From Campylobacterota bacterium (GTDB lineage: Bacteria; Babelota; Babeliae; Babelales; RVW-14): DNA of 64,000 bases. Under the pieces are notes generated by a model that ran no database searches, had not been told where the DNA came from, and saw only the letters and a program-made list of their open reading frames with translations. This document shows, piece by piece, positions 1 through 6,460 of this stretch. Within the stretch, counting starts at the first letter, position 1, and every line of letters begins with the position of its first letter. The stretch covers positions 47,510-111,509 of the forward strand of contig JACKCO010000005.1 of assembly GCA_020633995.1 (NCBI GenBank), given 5' to 3'. The position numbers and the translations under genes were made by a program.

Positions 1-2
1 TG

Positions 3-1364
3 TACTTTCTTGAACCAGAGCTCTTTTCCACCTGGCTTCAAGAACCACTCTCCTTCTGCGGTTTTTTAAGCCTTTTAACTTTTAGCGCCGGCCTGATTGG
101 CCTCTTTTTGGGCAAAACGTTCTCTCATAAACTCTTAACAAATCAAGCACTACGCTTTCCCGTCAGCCAGGTAATCTACCAAACGGCTGTGGCACAGGAC
201 CAACCAAAACAGGGAGCAATGCTCGGCCTGGGGGGAGGTCTAACACTCGTTGCCAGCTTACTTAAAGACGGCCTTGGCAGCATACAGGGCGTATTGCCAA
301 GCTCAATCCCGCTCATACCGTTTGTCACAGCCCGGTGGGCCGCAAGCTTTACCATCCCACTCTGGCCAGGTATGTGGGCGACCGGATTCATTATTGGGGC
401 CTCATGCATCGTCCCACTCATTGTTGGTATTGCAACAAAACAAGCAATTTCATATACCCTAACAACCTACTCACTCATTAACCTCAAACCAGAAAGCTTC
501 ATGATTGCATTTTGTGGGGGAATGCTGTGTGCAGATATGATTTTAAGCAATCTCAAGGGCCTTAAAAAGTTGCTCACCAAACCAAGCATTTTGACCGGTC
601 CCAAACAGGCTCTGGGCAAGACTTACCGTAAGCTTACCTCAGCATTTGTTGACTTACGCATGCTCAAAGCACTGCTCAGCTTTTTACCAGCCTCGCTCCT
701 ACTAACCCACTTTCAGTTCAGTGTCCTGGCCCAGCTTACCCTGTTCGCACTAACCGCACTCAGCTGTTACCACATCTGCTTTTTAGGGTGTCAGATCGGC
801 TTGCTCCAATTTGGCCGCTTTTCAACCTTTGTACTGATTCCCATGTTCCTTATTTTCAAGCTCAACTTCCTCCAAGCAACCATCATCTGCGTCTTTTTCA
901 ATGTCTGTGCCGCCGCAGCGGCTGACCTGCTCTTTGACTTTAAGATTGGCGCCATGAGTAGTATAAAACAAAAAAAAATGGAATACGCCCAACTGATAGG
1001 GCTTTTGCTCACATCACTCTCGATCGGAGCCATTTTGTGGTTTATTTTTACCCACCTACCCCTAGGCTCAGCTCATTTGTTTGCCCAGCGAGGACAGGCT
1101 AAGGCGCTCCTCATTCAAACATTTCAGTTTGACCCACTGGTAATGACCCTGGGTGCACTCTTTGCCATAGCGCTCAAATTTGGACGCGTAAGTGCTATGA
1201 TGGTATTCAGTGGAATCGTCATGCCAGTGCACATGAGCCTGGGCATCATTGCTGGAAGCTTGGCAAGCAAGATCTTTCCAAACCAGCAAGCCGGCCTACC
1301 CTTTTGCGCAGGCATTTTCACCGCAGAGTCTTTGTGGATATTACTACGCATCTTGTGTGTATAA
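3..1364 (+). CDS. OPT-family (oligopeptide/metal-chelate) transporter, 5' end outside window
   Basis: The reading frame is open from the first bases of the window, so the N-terminus is missing; the TTG at 108 is only an internal codon. The visible part is almost entirely hydrophobic with about ten membrane segments. It resembles OPT/YSL transporters: an early conserved stretch (LRFPVSQVIYQT) matches the family's RFP/PxGTA region, and the C-terminal part (GIVMPVHMSLGIIAGSLAS then AGIFTAESLWILL) matches the last OPT helices with the conserved G-x-x-A/T-x-E pattern. OPT proteins import peptides or metal chelates across the inner membrane, which would suit an auxotrophic intracellular bacterium. 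The family call comes from motif similarity, and the substrate is unknown. Confidence 0.6.
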   Translation, partial: YFLEPELFSTWLQEPLSFCGFLSLLTFSAGLIGLFLGKTFSHKLLTNQALRFPVSQVIYQTAVAQDQPKQGAMLGLGGGLTLVASLLKDGLGSIQGVLPSSIPLIPFVTARWAASFTIPLWPGMWATGFIIGASCIVPLIVGIATKQAISYTLTTYSLINLKPESFMIAFCGGMLCADMILSNLKGLKKLLTKPSILTGPKQALGKTYRKLTSAFVDLRMLKALLSFLPASLLLTHFQFSVLAQLTLFALTALSCYHICFLGCQIGLLQFGRFSTFVLIPMFLIFKLNFLQATIICVFFNVCAAAAADLLFDFKIGAMSSIKQKKMEYAQLIGLLLTSLSIGAILWFIFTHLPLGSAHLFAQRGQAKALLIQTFQFDPLVMTLGALFAIALKFGRVSAMMVFSGIVMPVHMSLGIIAGSLASKIFPNQQAGLPFCAGIFTAESLWILLRILCV

Positions 1365-1503
1365 TTGCAATAACACCATCAATTCGACTTTTTCTAGCAG
1401 AATTATTACAAAAAACACCATTTGTTCACAAAAACCAAGCAAAAAACCCAATTAACATCCTCCATGAGGACACTTTTAAGCAATCCTTCCCCCCAGAGGC
1501 CAG

Positions 1504-1531
1504 TTGACAGACTGTAAGAATAGTCTATAAT
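1504..1531 (+). promoter_or_regulatory. Sigma-70 consensus promoter for the XRE/S24-like regulator gene
   Basis: A perfect TTGACA (1504-1509) and a perfect TATAAT (1526-1531) are separated by 16 bases, about 75 bases before the regulator start. Another imperfect inverted repeat (AGTA-TTACAAG-TACT, near 1568-1582) lies between the promoter and the Shine-Dalgarno sequence and could be an autoregulatory operator; that part is inference. Confidence 0.7.
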
Positions 1532-1606
1532 TTATAGTAAATATAATGTCAGTTTGTGTTGATATTAAGTATTACAAGTACTGTAGACGACTATTAGGAG
1601 GTCATC

Positions 1607-2293
1607 ATGATTTCAACTAAATTACGTATTAAAGAGCTGCTTCGTCAACGCCGTTGGACCACCAAAATATTGGCTGAAAAGACGGGTATGTCAGAAAGTT
1701 ACCTGACACACATTAAAAATGGAACACGTCGTTGGAACGAAGACGCACTCAAAAAGCTCGCTGTTGCATTTGAGCTTGAGCCGATCGACATGTTTGACTA
1801 TGCAAAAAATCGCACCGACCAGCCAGGCAGCACATTGCAACTTCCTGAAGAAATAACCGCCGCTGTTAGCACCGGAAAATTACGTGTTGTTCCTGTTTTA
1901 AGTAGCATCCCAGAACAACCATCAGACTATAACAACCAAGTGGCACAAGCCAGCTCATCAAGCAGCACCAAATTTGTTCCAGTCATGTCTGCTGAACACC
2001 AAGAACAGGGTATGTTCTGTTTAGAAGTTGACAATGCTGACATGATGCCAACATTCAATAAAGGCGATATGTTGGTCATTGCACCAAATGAATGGACAAA
2101 CTCGGGTGACATCGTTGCTGTTGAATACGGAAATGAAAATCCAGTACGTGAGATCCGCCAAGTAAACTTTATGGACGATTTTCTTATGCTTGAGTCAGTC
2201 AATCACAAAACATCTCCGATTGCCCTGGTTCGAGGCAAAGACAACTTCCGCATCATTGGTAAAGTGATCTTCCGCTACCAAAAAATGGCATAA
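1607..2293 (+). CDS. XRE-family repressor with degenerate S24 (LexA/CI-like) C-terminal domain
   Basis: A strong Shine-Dalgarno (TAGGAGG) precedes the ATG. Residues about 5-60 form a helix-turn-helix of the XRE/Cro type (LAEKTGMSESYLTHIKNGTRRW). After a Ser-rich linker, residues about 120-228 match the S24 peptidase/LexA fold. The catalytic pair is not conserved: where CI/LexA proteins have G-[DN]-S-M this protein has NADMMPTF, so the serine is replaced by Asp, and the lysine position falls on Arg in PVREIRQV. It is therefore probably a dimerising repressor that does not self-cleave. It stands alone with its own consensus promoter. No prophage genes adjoin it. Confidence 0.75.
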   Translation: MISTKLRIKELLRQRRWTTKILAEKTGMSESYLTHIKNGTRRWNEDALKKLAVAFELEPIDMFDYAKNRTDQPGSTLQLPEEITAAVSTGKLRVVPVLSSIPEQPSDYNNQVAQASSSSSTKFVPVMSAEHQEQGMFCLEVDNADMMPTFNKGDMLVIAPNEWTNSGDIVAVEYGNENPVREIRQVNFMDDFLMLESVNHKTSPIALVRGKDNFRIIGKVIFRYQKMA

Positions 2294-2302
2294 CAATACT
2301 CC

Positions 2303-2330
2303 TTAGGTGCCCCCCATGCCACCTAACACT
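2303..2330 (+). terminator. Possible terminator of the regulator gene
   Basis: TTAGGTG (2303-2309) and CACCTAA (2320-2326) form a 7-bp stem with a C-rich loop, followed by a short T-containing run. It lies 10 bases after the stop codon. The U-tract is weak, so the call is tentative. Confidence 0.4.
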
Positions 2331-2616
2331 TTTCTAAATCGGCCTATCCGGCTTTCTTTTGGCACTGCCTTAAGTGCTTAGCGTCATTCTGACAACTTTT
2401 TCCCGCAAACAAACTTTCTTGTTAACTTCATGACACTTACTCATACATGCTCGGCACCAGGCCTGCCCTTTTAGGAGTTATCATGGATACCGGCTCCTCG
2501 GTCGCCGGCATCTTATCTTTACCCACATTACAAAACAAACAAGTAATTTCACTATAATTTTGCTTTAACTTTTAATTGTGTTTGTATCTTTTAATAAATC
2601 TTCGTCTCTTACTTTG

Positions 2617-2645
2617 TCGTCCCCGCGGAGGCGGGGATCCAGAAC
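2617..2645 (+). repeat. REP-like palindrome (CCCCGC-GGAG-GCGGGG type)
   Basis: The core is CCCCGCGGAGGCGGGG, followed by ATCCAGAAC and preceded by TCGT. The same flanks (TCGT...ATCCAGAAC) occur in the copy at 14432-14462, and related copies occur at several other intergenic sites in the window. This makes it a dispersed palindromic family, comparable in layout to dRS3/REP elements of other bacteria. Confidence 0.75.
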
Positions 2646-2752
2646 TTATTTTTCCATATCAATCGATTTAATCAATTGATTCGACACGTTACTCTGCATT
2701 TTTTACTAACAAACCACTTACTTAAATAAAACTAAAAATTTCTGTCGCCTCA

Positions 2753-2800
2753 ATCCCCGCCGAGCTTGTCCTCTGGCTTGACCAGGGGGCGGGAACGACG
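2753..2800 (+). repeat. Degenerate, enlarged REP-like palindrome
   Basis: The arms ATCCCCGCC and GGGCGGGAACGACG match the ends of the REP-like family, but the loop is expanded by about 25 bases. It may be a diverged copy or two fused halves. Confidence 0.45.
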
Positions 2801-2908
2801 AAATTATGGCGTTATTTTCGTACAAATTGCAGCACTACCACTTGTGGGTAAAGATAAGCGCCGGCATGATGATTTCCCCTTGCAGGTAAATTTGTAAACC
2901 TACAGCCA

Positions 2909-2936
2909 TTGCAAAAAAACATACTTCTGATACGAT
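2909..2936 (+). promoter_or_regulatory. Probable promoter of rpsF-rpsR
   Basis: TTGCAA (2909-2914) and TACGAT (2931-2936) are 16 bases apart. The transcript would start near 2943, giving a leader of about 118 bases. It begins with a TCTACA-N9-TGTAGA hairpin (2945-2965). Confidence 0.45.
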
Positions 2937-2964
2937 AAAAAGCATCTACAAGATGTCATTGTAG

Positions 2965-3012
2965 ACAAGGTACCGTTAACAAACCCACACTGGGTTTAGT
3001 TATCTCCTTTTT
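2965..3012 (+). promoter_or_regulatory. Candidate S6:S18-binding autoregulatory leader of rpsF
   Basis: The leader RNA can fold as AAGG/CCTT at the base, then an internal loop holding CCG (2973-2975), then TAAC/GTTA, then AAACCC/GGGTTT closed by a five-base loop. The known S6:S18 leader motif in many bacteria is a stem with an unpaired CCG below a second stem. The placement upstream of rpsF with rpsR as next gene fits. The base pairing is seen in the sequence; the regulatory function is inferred. Confidence 0.45.
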
Positions 3013-3060
3013 GTATTTATTTCCATGTATACGTGCATAGTTTAGGAGAACCATACCATC

Positions 3061-3633
3061 ATGATGCAACGTTATGAAACACTGATGCTTGCGGGCACAG
3101 AAATCACCGACGATGAACTTTCATCGCTCGAAGCGCTCTTTGATAAAAAGTTAGGCGCTGTCCAGGGCAAACTTTCTCTTTTCGACAAGTGGGGCAAATA
3201 TCGCCTCGCCTATCCTGTCAACAAAAATGGCTACGGCATTTATGTCTTTTTGCGCTATGAGCTGCCAAAAGAAGGTGCTCAAGTTTTGCATGAGCTTGAC
3301 AAGGATATCAAGATCAAATTTAACGAGATTATTTTGCGCCATGTCACAATCAAGCTTGCAAAAGATGCACCAAGCACCTACCACAAGCCTGAGTCTGTAG
3401 ACAGTGCTGCAAACGGATCAATTGACAGCTTCATTAAAGAAAATAAAATCGAAAACTTGCTTCAAAGCGTTGACGCAACAACCAGTACTTCACAAGAAGA
3501 ACAAGAAACGCAAGCTCAAGCTGGTCCTGTCGCTCACACCTCAAGCATTTCAGCACCTACCCCAGACGAGCACGGTCAAACAGCTGACAGCTCATCTGAA
3601 AGTGAAAGCGACTCAGAATCTGACGAACGTTAA
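3061..3633 (+). CDS. rpsF: 30S ribosomal protein S6
   Basis: Residues 1-100 match S6: YETLMLAG near the start, WGKYRLAYPVNKNGYGIYVFLRYE in the middle, and the RHVTIKL strand. S6 binds 16S rRNA in the platform as a pair with S18. The total of 190 residues is about twice the usual length; residues from about 105 on form a low-complexity acidic/Ser/Gln-rich tail (SSSESESDSESDER at the end) that is not part of the fold. Shine-Dalgarno TAGGAG lies upstream, and the second ATG at 3064 is an alternative start. The usual ssb between rpsF and rpsR is absent. Confidence 0.95.
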   Translation: MMQRYETLMLAGTEITDDELSSLEALFDKKLGAVQGKLSLFDKWGKYRLAYPVNKNGYGIYVFLRYELPKEGAQVLHELDKDIKIKFNEIILRHVTIKLAKDAPSTYHKPESVDSAANGSIDSFIKENKIENLLQSVDATTSTSQEEQETQAQAGPVAHTSSISAPTPDEHGQTADSSSESESDSESDER

Positions 3634-3658
3634 TTTGAACTAAAAGAGGAATATCACT

Positions 3659-3943
3659 ATGTCACGCATTAAACTCCGCCTCAGCTCACGGCTATTAAAG
3701 AAAAAAGTCAGAAAACAGGCATTCTTAAACCCTAAGCACTGCCGTTTTTGTGGCAGCGTTGAGCAGGAACAGGCACTTGATTATAAAAACTCAAACTTGT
3801 TACGCGGTTTTATGACCGAGCGTTTCAAGATTTTGCCATCACGTGTGTCAGGTAACTGTACCTATCACCAACGTCAGTTGGCAACTCACATCAAGCTTGC
3901 ACGCAGCATGGCACTCCTGCCATTTTGTGCTATTCATATCTAA
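3659..3943 (+). CDS. rpsR: 30S ribosomal protein S18
   Basis: The 94 residues include the S18 core: CRFCG near residue 28, then LDYKNSNLLRGFMTERFKILPSR and the closing TYHQRQLATHIKLARSMALLPF. S18 partners S6 in the 30S platform. It lies 25 bases after rpsF with Shine-Dalgarno AGAGGA. Its last ~135 bases and its terminator are repeated at 5305-5484, beyond the ATPase gene. This upstream copy keeps the intact frame and is the functional one. Confidence 0.95.
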   Translation: MSRIKLRLSSRLLKKKVRKQAFLNPKHCRFCGSVEQEQALDYKNSNLLRGFMTERFKILPSRVSGNCTYHQRQLATHIKLARSMALLPFCAIHI

Positions 3944-3983
3944 GAAATTAAAAGAGGGAAGCATAAAGCTTCCCTTCTTTTTT
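3808..3983 (+). repeat. Direct repeat copy 1: rpsR 3' end plus terminator
   Basis: From TTTTATGACCGAG to the T-tract, this stretch recurs at 5305-5484. The first ~77 bases are identical. Later there are three substitutions, a 2-base and a 1-base insertion in the distal copy. The interval between the copies is about 1.32 kb and holds only the DUF4143-type ATPase gene. Confidence 0.9.
3955..3983 (+). terminator. Rho-independent terminator of rpsF-rpsR
   Basis: The stem AGGGAAGC (3955-3962) pairs with GCTTCCCT (3968-3975) around ATAAA and is followed by CTTTTTT. A duplicate lies at about 5455-5483. Confidence 0.85.
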
Positions 3984-4042
3984 GACTCTATCTGGCAAAT
4001 GACTGCCCAAGCCAGGCAGGTTTTCGAAAATAGCGTTATATG

Positions 4043-5224
4043 TTATTGCTGATTTTGTATGATCTTGTCAATATCACTCCAACCAACAACTGTTGCATGC
4101 TTGCGCTCATACATTTCATCGCCAGCATAAACTAGATATCCCTTGCAATCTTGTTCGCTAGCAACCAATTGATGCCAGGCAATGAGAGGTTCAAAAAATC
4201 CTTGATTAATTGTCAACGCTGATTTAATTTCTATTGGTACAATACGATCGCCATATTCAAGCAGGCAATCGACTTCATGTCCACGTGCGTCACGCCAAAA
4301 ATAACAATTTGCCTTCTTGCCCTGATTAAAACGATATTTTACAAGTTCACTGAGCACAAACGTTTCAAAAATAGCCCCACGCATGCTATGCCCATACAAA
4401 GCATCTACTGATTCAACGCCAAGCAACGCACATACCAGCCCTGGGTCATAAAAATGAAGCTTAGGCGTTCTAACAACGCGACGATTAAAACTTTTATAAA
4501 ACGGCGGAACAAGCCAAATGATGTAGCTTGCCTCAAGCAGTGATATCCATGCACGCGCCGTATTAACGCTAATACCACAATCATTTGCTAAGGATGTATA
4601 ATTTAAAAGCTGCCCAACCCGTCCAGCGCATAACTTCAAAAAACGCTGAAACGTTACCAAGTTTGCAATATTAATAACCAAACGAGCATCACGCTCAACA
4701 TATGTTGCCACATAGTTTGCCAACCACTCAGACGGATCTAAATTGTGCACGTAAATTCGTGGATAAAGCCCCTGAAACAATATTTCTTCAATACGCCCAG
4801 GCAGCATGTCAGCACAACGCATCTCGTTAACGCTCAATGGCAGTAACGTTAGCAAAGCAATACGCCCAGCAAGTGTTTGTGATATTTTTTCTTGCATCAA
4901 AATGTTTTGAGAGCCTGTGATAATAAAATATCCCGGCCTATATTGCTCATCAACCATGCCCTGCATGTAAGAAAGCAGGTGAGGAACCTCTTGTATCTCA
5001 TCTAAAATTATGCCATCCGGATTTGCATGCTTTTGAAAAAATAACCGTGGATCATCCATTGCCAGCATTTTTTCGTCAGGAGACTCAAGCAAAACATATT
5101 TGTGTTTGGCAAATGTTGCCCGCGTCAGTGTGGTTTTTCCAGACTGACGAGGCCCAACCACAGCAACCACCGGATATTGGCCAGCTAACCTTTCTAGCGA
5201 GCTCTGTAATGCACGTTTAATCAT
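4043..5224 (-). CDS. AAA_14/DUF4143 family ATPase
   Basis: The start is set at the ATG at 5224 because GGAAGGG precedes it; the upstream in-frame ATG (5254) has no such signal. Residues 24-31 are a Walker A (GPRQSGKT) and residues 72-76 a Walker B (IILDE), followed by a sensor region (YFIITGSQN). The C-terminal half has the DUF4143 pattern, ending in RDARGHEVDCLLEYGDRIVPIEIKSA, which looks like a PD-(D/E)xK nuclease-like core (VD...EIK). This family is widespread and patchy in bacteria, and its cellular role is poorly defined. The gene sits alone, opposite to rpsF-rpsR and exactly between two copies of the rpsR 3' end, which suggests arrival as a small inserted unit. Confidence 0.85.
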   Translation of the reverse strand: MIKRALQSSLERLAGQYPVVAVVGPRQSGKTTLTRATFAKHKYVLLESPDEKMLAMDDPRLFFQKHANPDGIILDEIQEVPHLLSYMQGMVDEQYRPGYFIITGSQNILMQEKISQTLAGRIALLTLLPLSVNEMRCADMLPGRIEEILFQGLYPRIYVHNLDPSEWLANYVATYVERDARLVINIANLVTFQRFLKLCAGRVGQLLNYTSLANDCGISVNTARAWISLLEASYIIWLVPPFYKSFNRRVVRTPKLHFYDPGLVCALLGVESVDALYGHSMRGAIFETFVLSELVKYRFNQGKKANCYFWRDARGHEVDCLLEYGDRIVPIEIKSALTINQGFFEPLIAWHQLVASEQDCKGYLVYAGDEMYERKHATVVGWSDIDKIIQNQQ

Positions 5225-5304
5225 AATAAACCCTTCCTTGTGTATAGTATGCAATCAGATTGCACATTTTACAAGGGTTTGACTCAGTATCGTCCTGAAG
5301 CAAA

Positions 5305-5442
5305 TTTTATGACCGAGCGTTTCAAGATTTTGCCATCACGTGTGTCAGGTAACTGTACCTATCACCAACGTCAGTTGGCAACACACACATCAAGCTTGCA
5401 CGCAGCATGACACTCCTGCCATTTTGTGCAATTCATATCTAA
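5305..5442 (+). pseudogene. rpsR: Fragment of rpsR (3' end only, frameshifted)
   Basis: It corresponds to the last ~45 codons of rpsR. The frame of rpsR is kept up to the QLAT position, then lost by the two-base insertion. It lacks the 5' half and any ribosome binding site. It is probably the displaced original end of the gene or a duplicate made during insertion of the neighbouring ATPase gene. Confidence 0.8.
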
Positions 5443-5484
5443 GAAATTAAAAGAAGGGAAGCATAAAGCTTCCCTTCTTTTTAA
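5305..5484 (+). repeat. Direct repeat copy 2: decayed rpsR 3' end plus terminator
   Basis: This is the second copy of 3808-3983. A net two-base insertion near 5383 (CACACAC for CTCAC) breaks the rpsR frame, and there is no start codon context, so it is a non-coding remnant. Its palindromic terminator is still intact and symmetric (T-runs on one side, A-runs on the other), so it probably now ends the minus-strand gene that stops at 5481. Confidence 0.9.
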
Positions 5485-6338
5485 GGTTCTGTTTCCCAAT
5501 CATCATCATCACTACTGCTACTTCCAGTGCTAGAGGGACCGGCAGTACTAGAAGGGCTGGTGGAATGTTTCTTTTTAAAAAGATCGAACACTCCGCCTAA
5601 AACCCCATAGTCCCCTCTCTGTCGTTTAGCTGCTTCAAGTTGCTCATTTGCTTTATCTAATTTCTCTTGCTGCTTCTTTTTGTCTGTAGAACTAGCATTT
5701 TTTAGCTCAAGATCCGCAATTTTGACTTCAGTTTCAGCTTGAAGAACAATATTATTTTTCAACTGTAGGTCGAGCTTTTCCACGTCCTTTTTAATTTTAT
5801 CAAATTCATCTTTTGCTTTATCAAGCTGAACCTTTGCGCCTTCAACTTCACTGCTCTTTGCATTAATGTCTTTTTGTTTGCTTTCTTTTGTTCCTGTAAT
5901 TGCCGCACCCTTTAGTTGCCCCTCAAGCTTTTGTAATTCTTTACTCAGAGAATCATGCTCAGACTTCTTATTGTAAAATATCTTCTCATTGCTTGACTTC
6001 TCTTTTTCTGCCTTTTTCAAATCAGCAGAAAGCGTCTTTTCCTCTTGTTGTTGTTCTTTCAGAGAATCACGAAGCTCCTGAAGCTCGTCAATCGCTGCAG
6101 TCTTTTTTAATCCTTTATGGCCTTTCTTAATTGCATCAGCAAATGTACCCCCTGCTGTACTTTTTGGCGATGTATGCGGAGCTTTTGCATCTACAAAACT
6201 CATCAAGTGTAACATTTTTAACTTGATGCTCCTCAACAAACTCAATATGTTATTTTCAGCTGCGTTAAGACAAGTTCCAAGTAAAACAGTCATTAAACAG
6301 GATGAAAAAACAATCTTTCTGATAAATCTACCACTCAC
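5481..6338 (-). CDS. Secreted coiled-coil protein with WH2-like segment and acidic C-terminus with Trp (possible actin nucleation-promoting factor)
   Basis: No known family is recognised. A GTG at 6338 is preferred as start because AGGGGAG precedes it; the ATG at 6371 lacks a Shine-Dalgarno. From GTG: residues 1-27 are a signal peptide ending at LNAA; residues 30-50 carry a short motif (SLLRSIKLKMLHLM) shared with the three next secreted proteins; residues 63-80 (GGTFADAIKKGHKGLKKT) resemble a WH2 actin-binding motif, with amphipathic helix then LKKT; residues about 87-240 are a charged coiled coil; the C-terminus is SSSSDDDDWETEP, an acidic run with a Trp like the A-motif of WASP/RickA-type Arp2/3 activators. 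Signal peptide, coiled coil and motifs are visible; the actin role is inference. It is probably terminated by the duplicated rpsR hairpin. Confidence 0.7.
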   Translation of the reverse strand: MSGRFIRKIVFSSCLMTVLLGTCLNAAENNILSLLRSIKLKMLHLMSFVDAKAPHTSPKSTAGGTFADAIKKGHKGLKKTAAIDELQELRDSLKEQQQEEKTLSADLKKAEKEKSSNEKIFYNKKSEHDSLSKELQKLEGQLKGAAITGTKESKQKDINAKSSEVEGAKVQLDKAKDEFDKIKKDVEKLDLQLKNNIVLQAETEVKIADLELKNASSTDKKKQQEKLDKANEQLEAAKRQRGDYGVLGGVFDLFKKKHSTSPSSTAGPSSTGSSSSDDDDWETEP

Positions 6339-6412
6339 ACTCAACTCCCCTATATTACTTGATTCACTCATTGTCTTGGTCAGTGTAGAAAAAAGAAAGG
6401 TTACAAGACAAG

Positions 6413-6453
6413 AAAAAACAGGGGCAGCAGGTTTTTTTAAAACCTACTGCCCC
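6413..6453 (-). terminator. Rho-independent terminator of the 873-residue secreted protein gene
   Basis: Read on the minus strand, GGGGCAGTAGGTTTT pairs with AAAACCTGCTGCCCC (plus positions 6421-6453) and is followed by TGTTTTTTC. It lies just after the stop codon at 6461. Confidence 0.9.
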
Positions 6454-6460
6454 AAACAAG

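Larger units (their letters stand above)
2294..3060. other. 767-bp gene-free region rich in palindromes, ending in the rpsF leader
   Basis: No convincing gene is visible here. From left to right it holds the regulator's terminator, a GC-rich hairpin at about 2486-2512 (CCGGC/GCCGG arms), a 15-bp inverted repeat (2512-2526 against 2844-2858), a REP-like palindrome at 2617-2645, a longer degenerate relative at 2753-2800, and the rpsF promoter and leader from 2909 on. A 24-codon frame at 2483-2557 with a good Shine-Dalgarno overlaps the first hairpin and is not called as a gene. Confidence 0.6.

Noticed and set aside
2483..2557. 24-codon frame with TAGGAG seven bases upstream
   Set aside because: It overlaps a GC-rich hairpin and an arm of an inverted repeat, and the peptide has no recognisable feature. 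It may be translated, but support is too weak.
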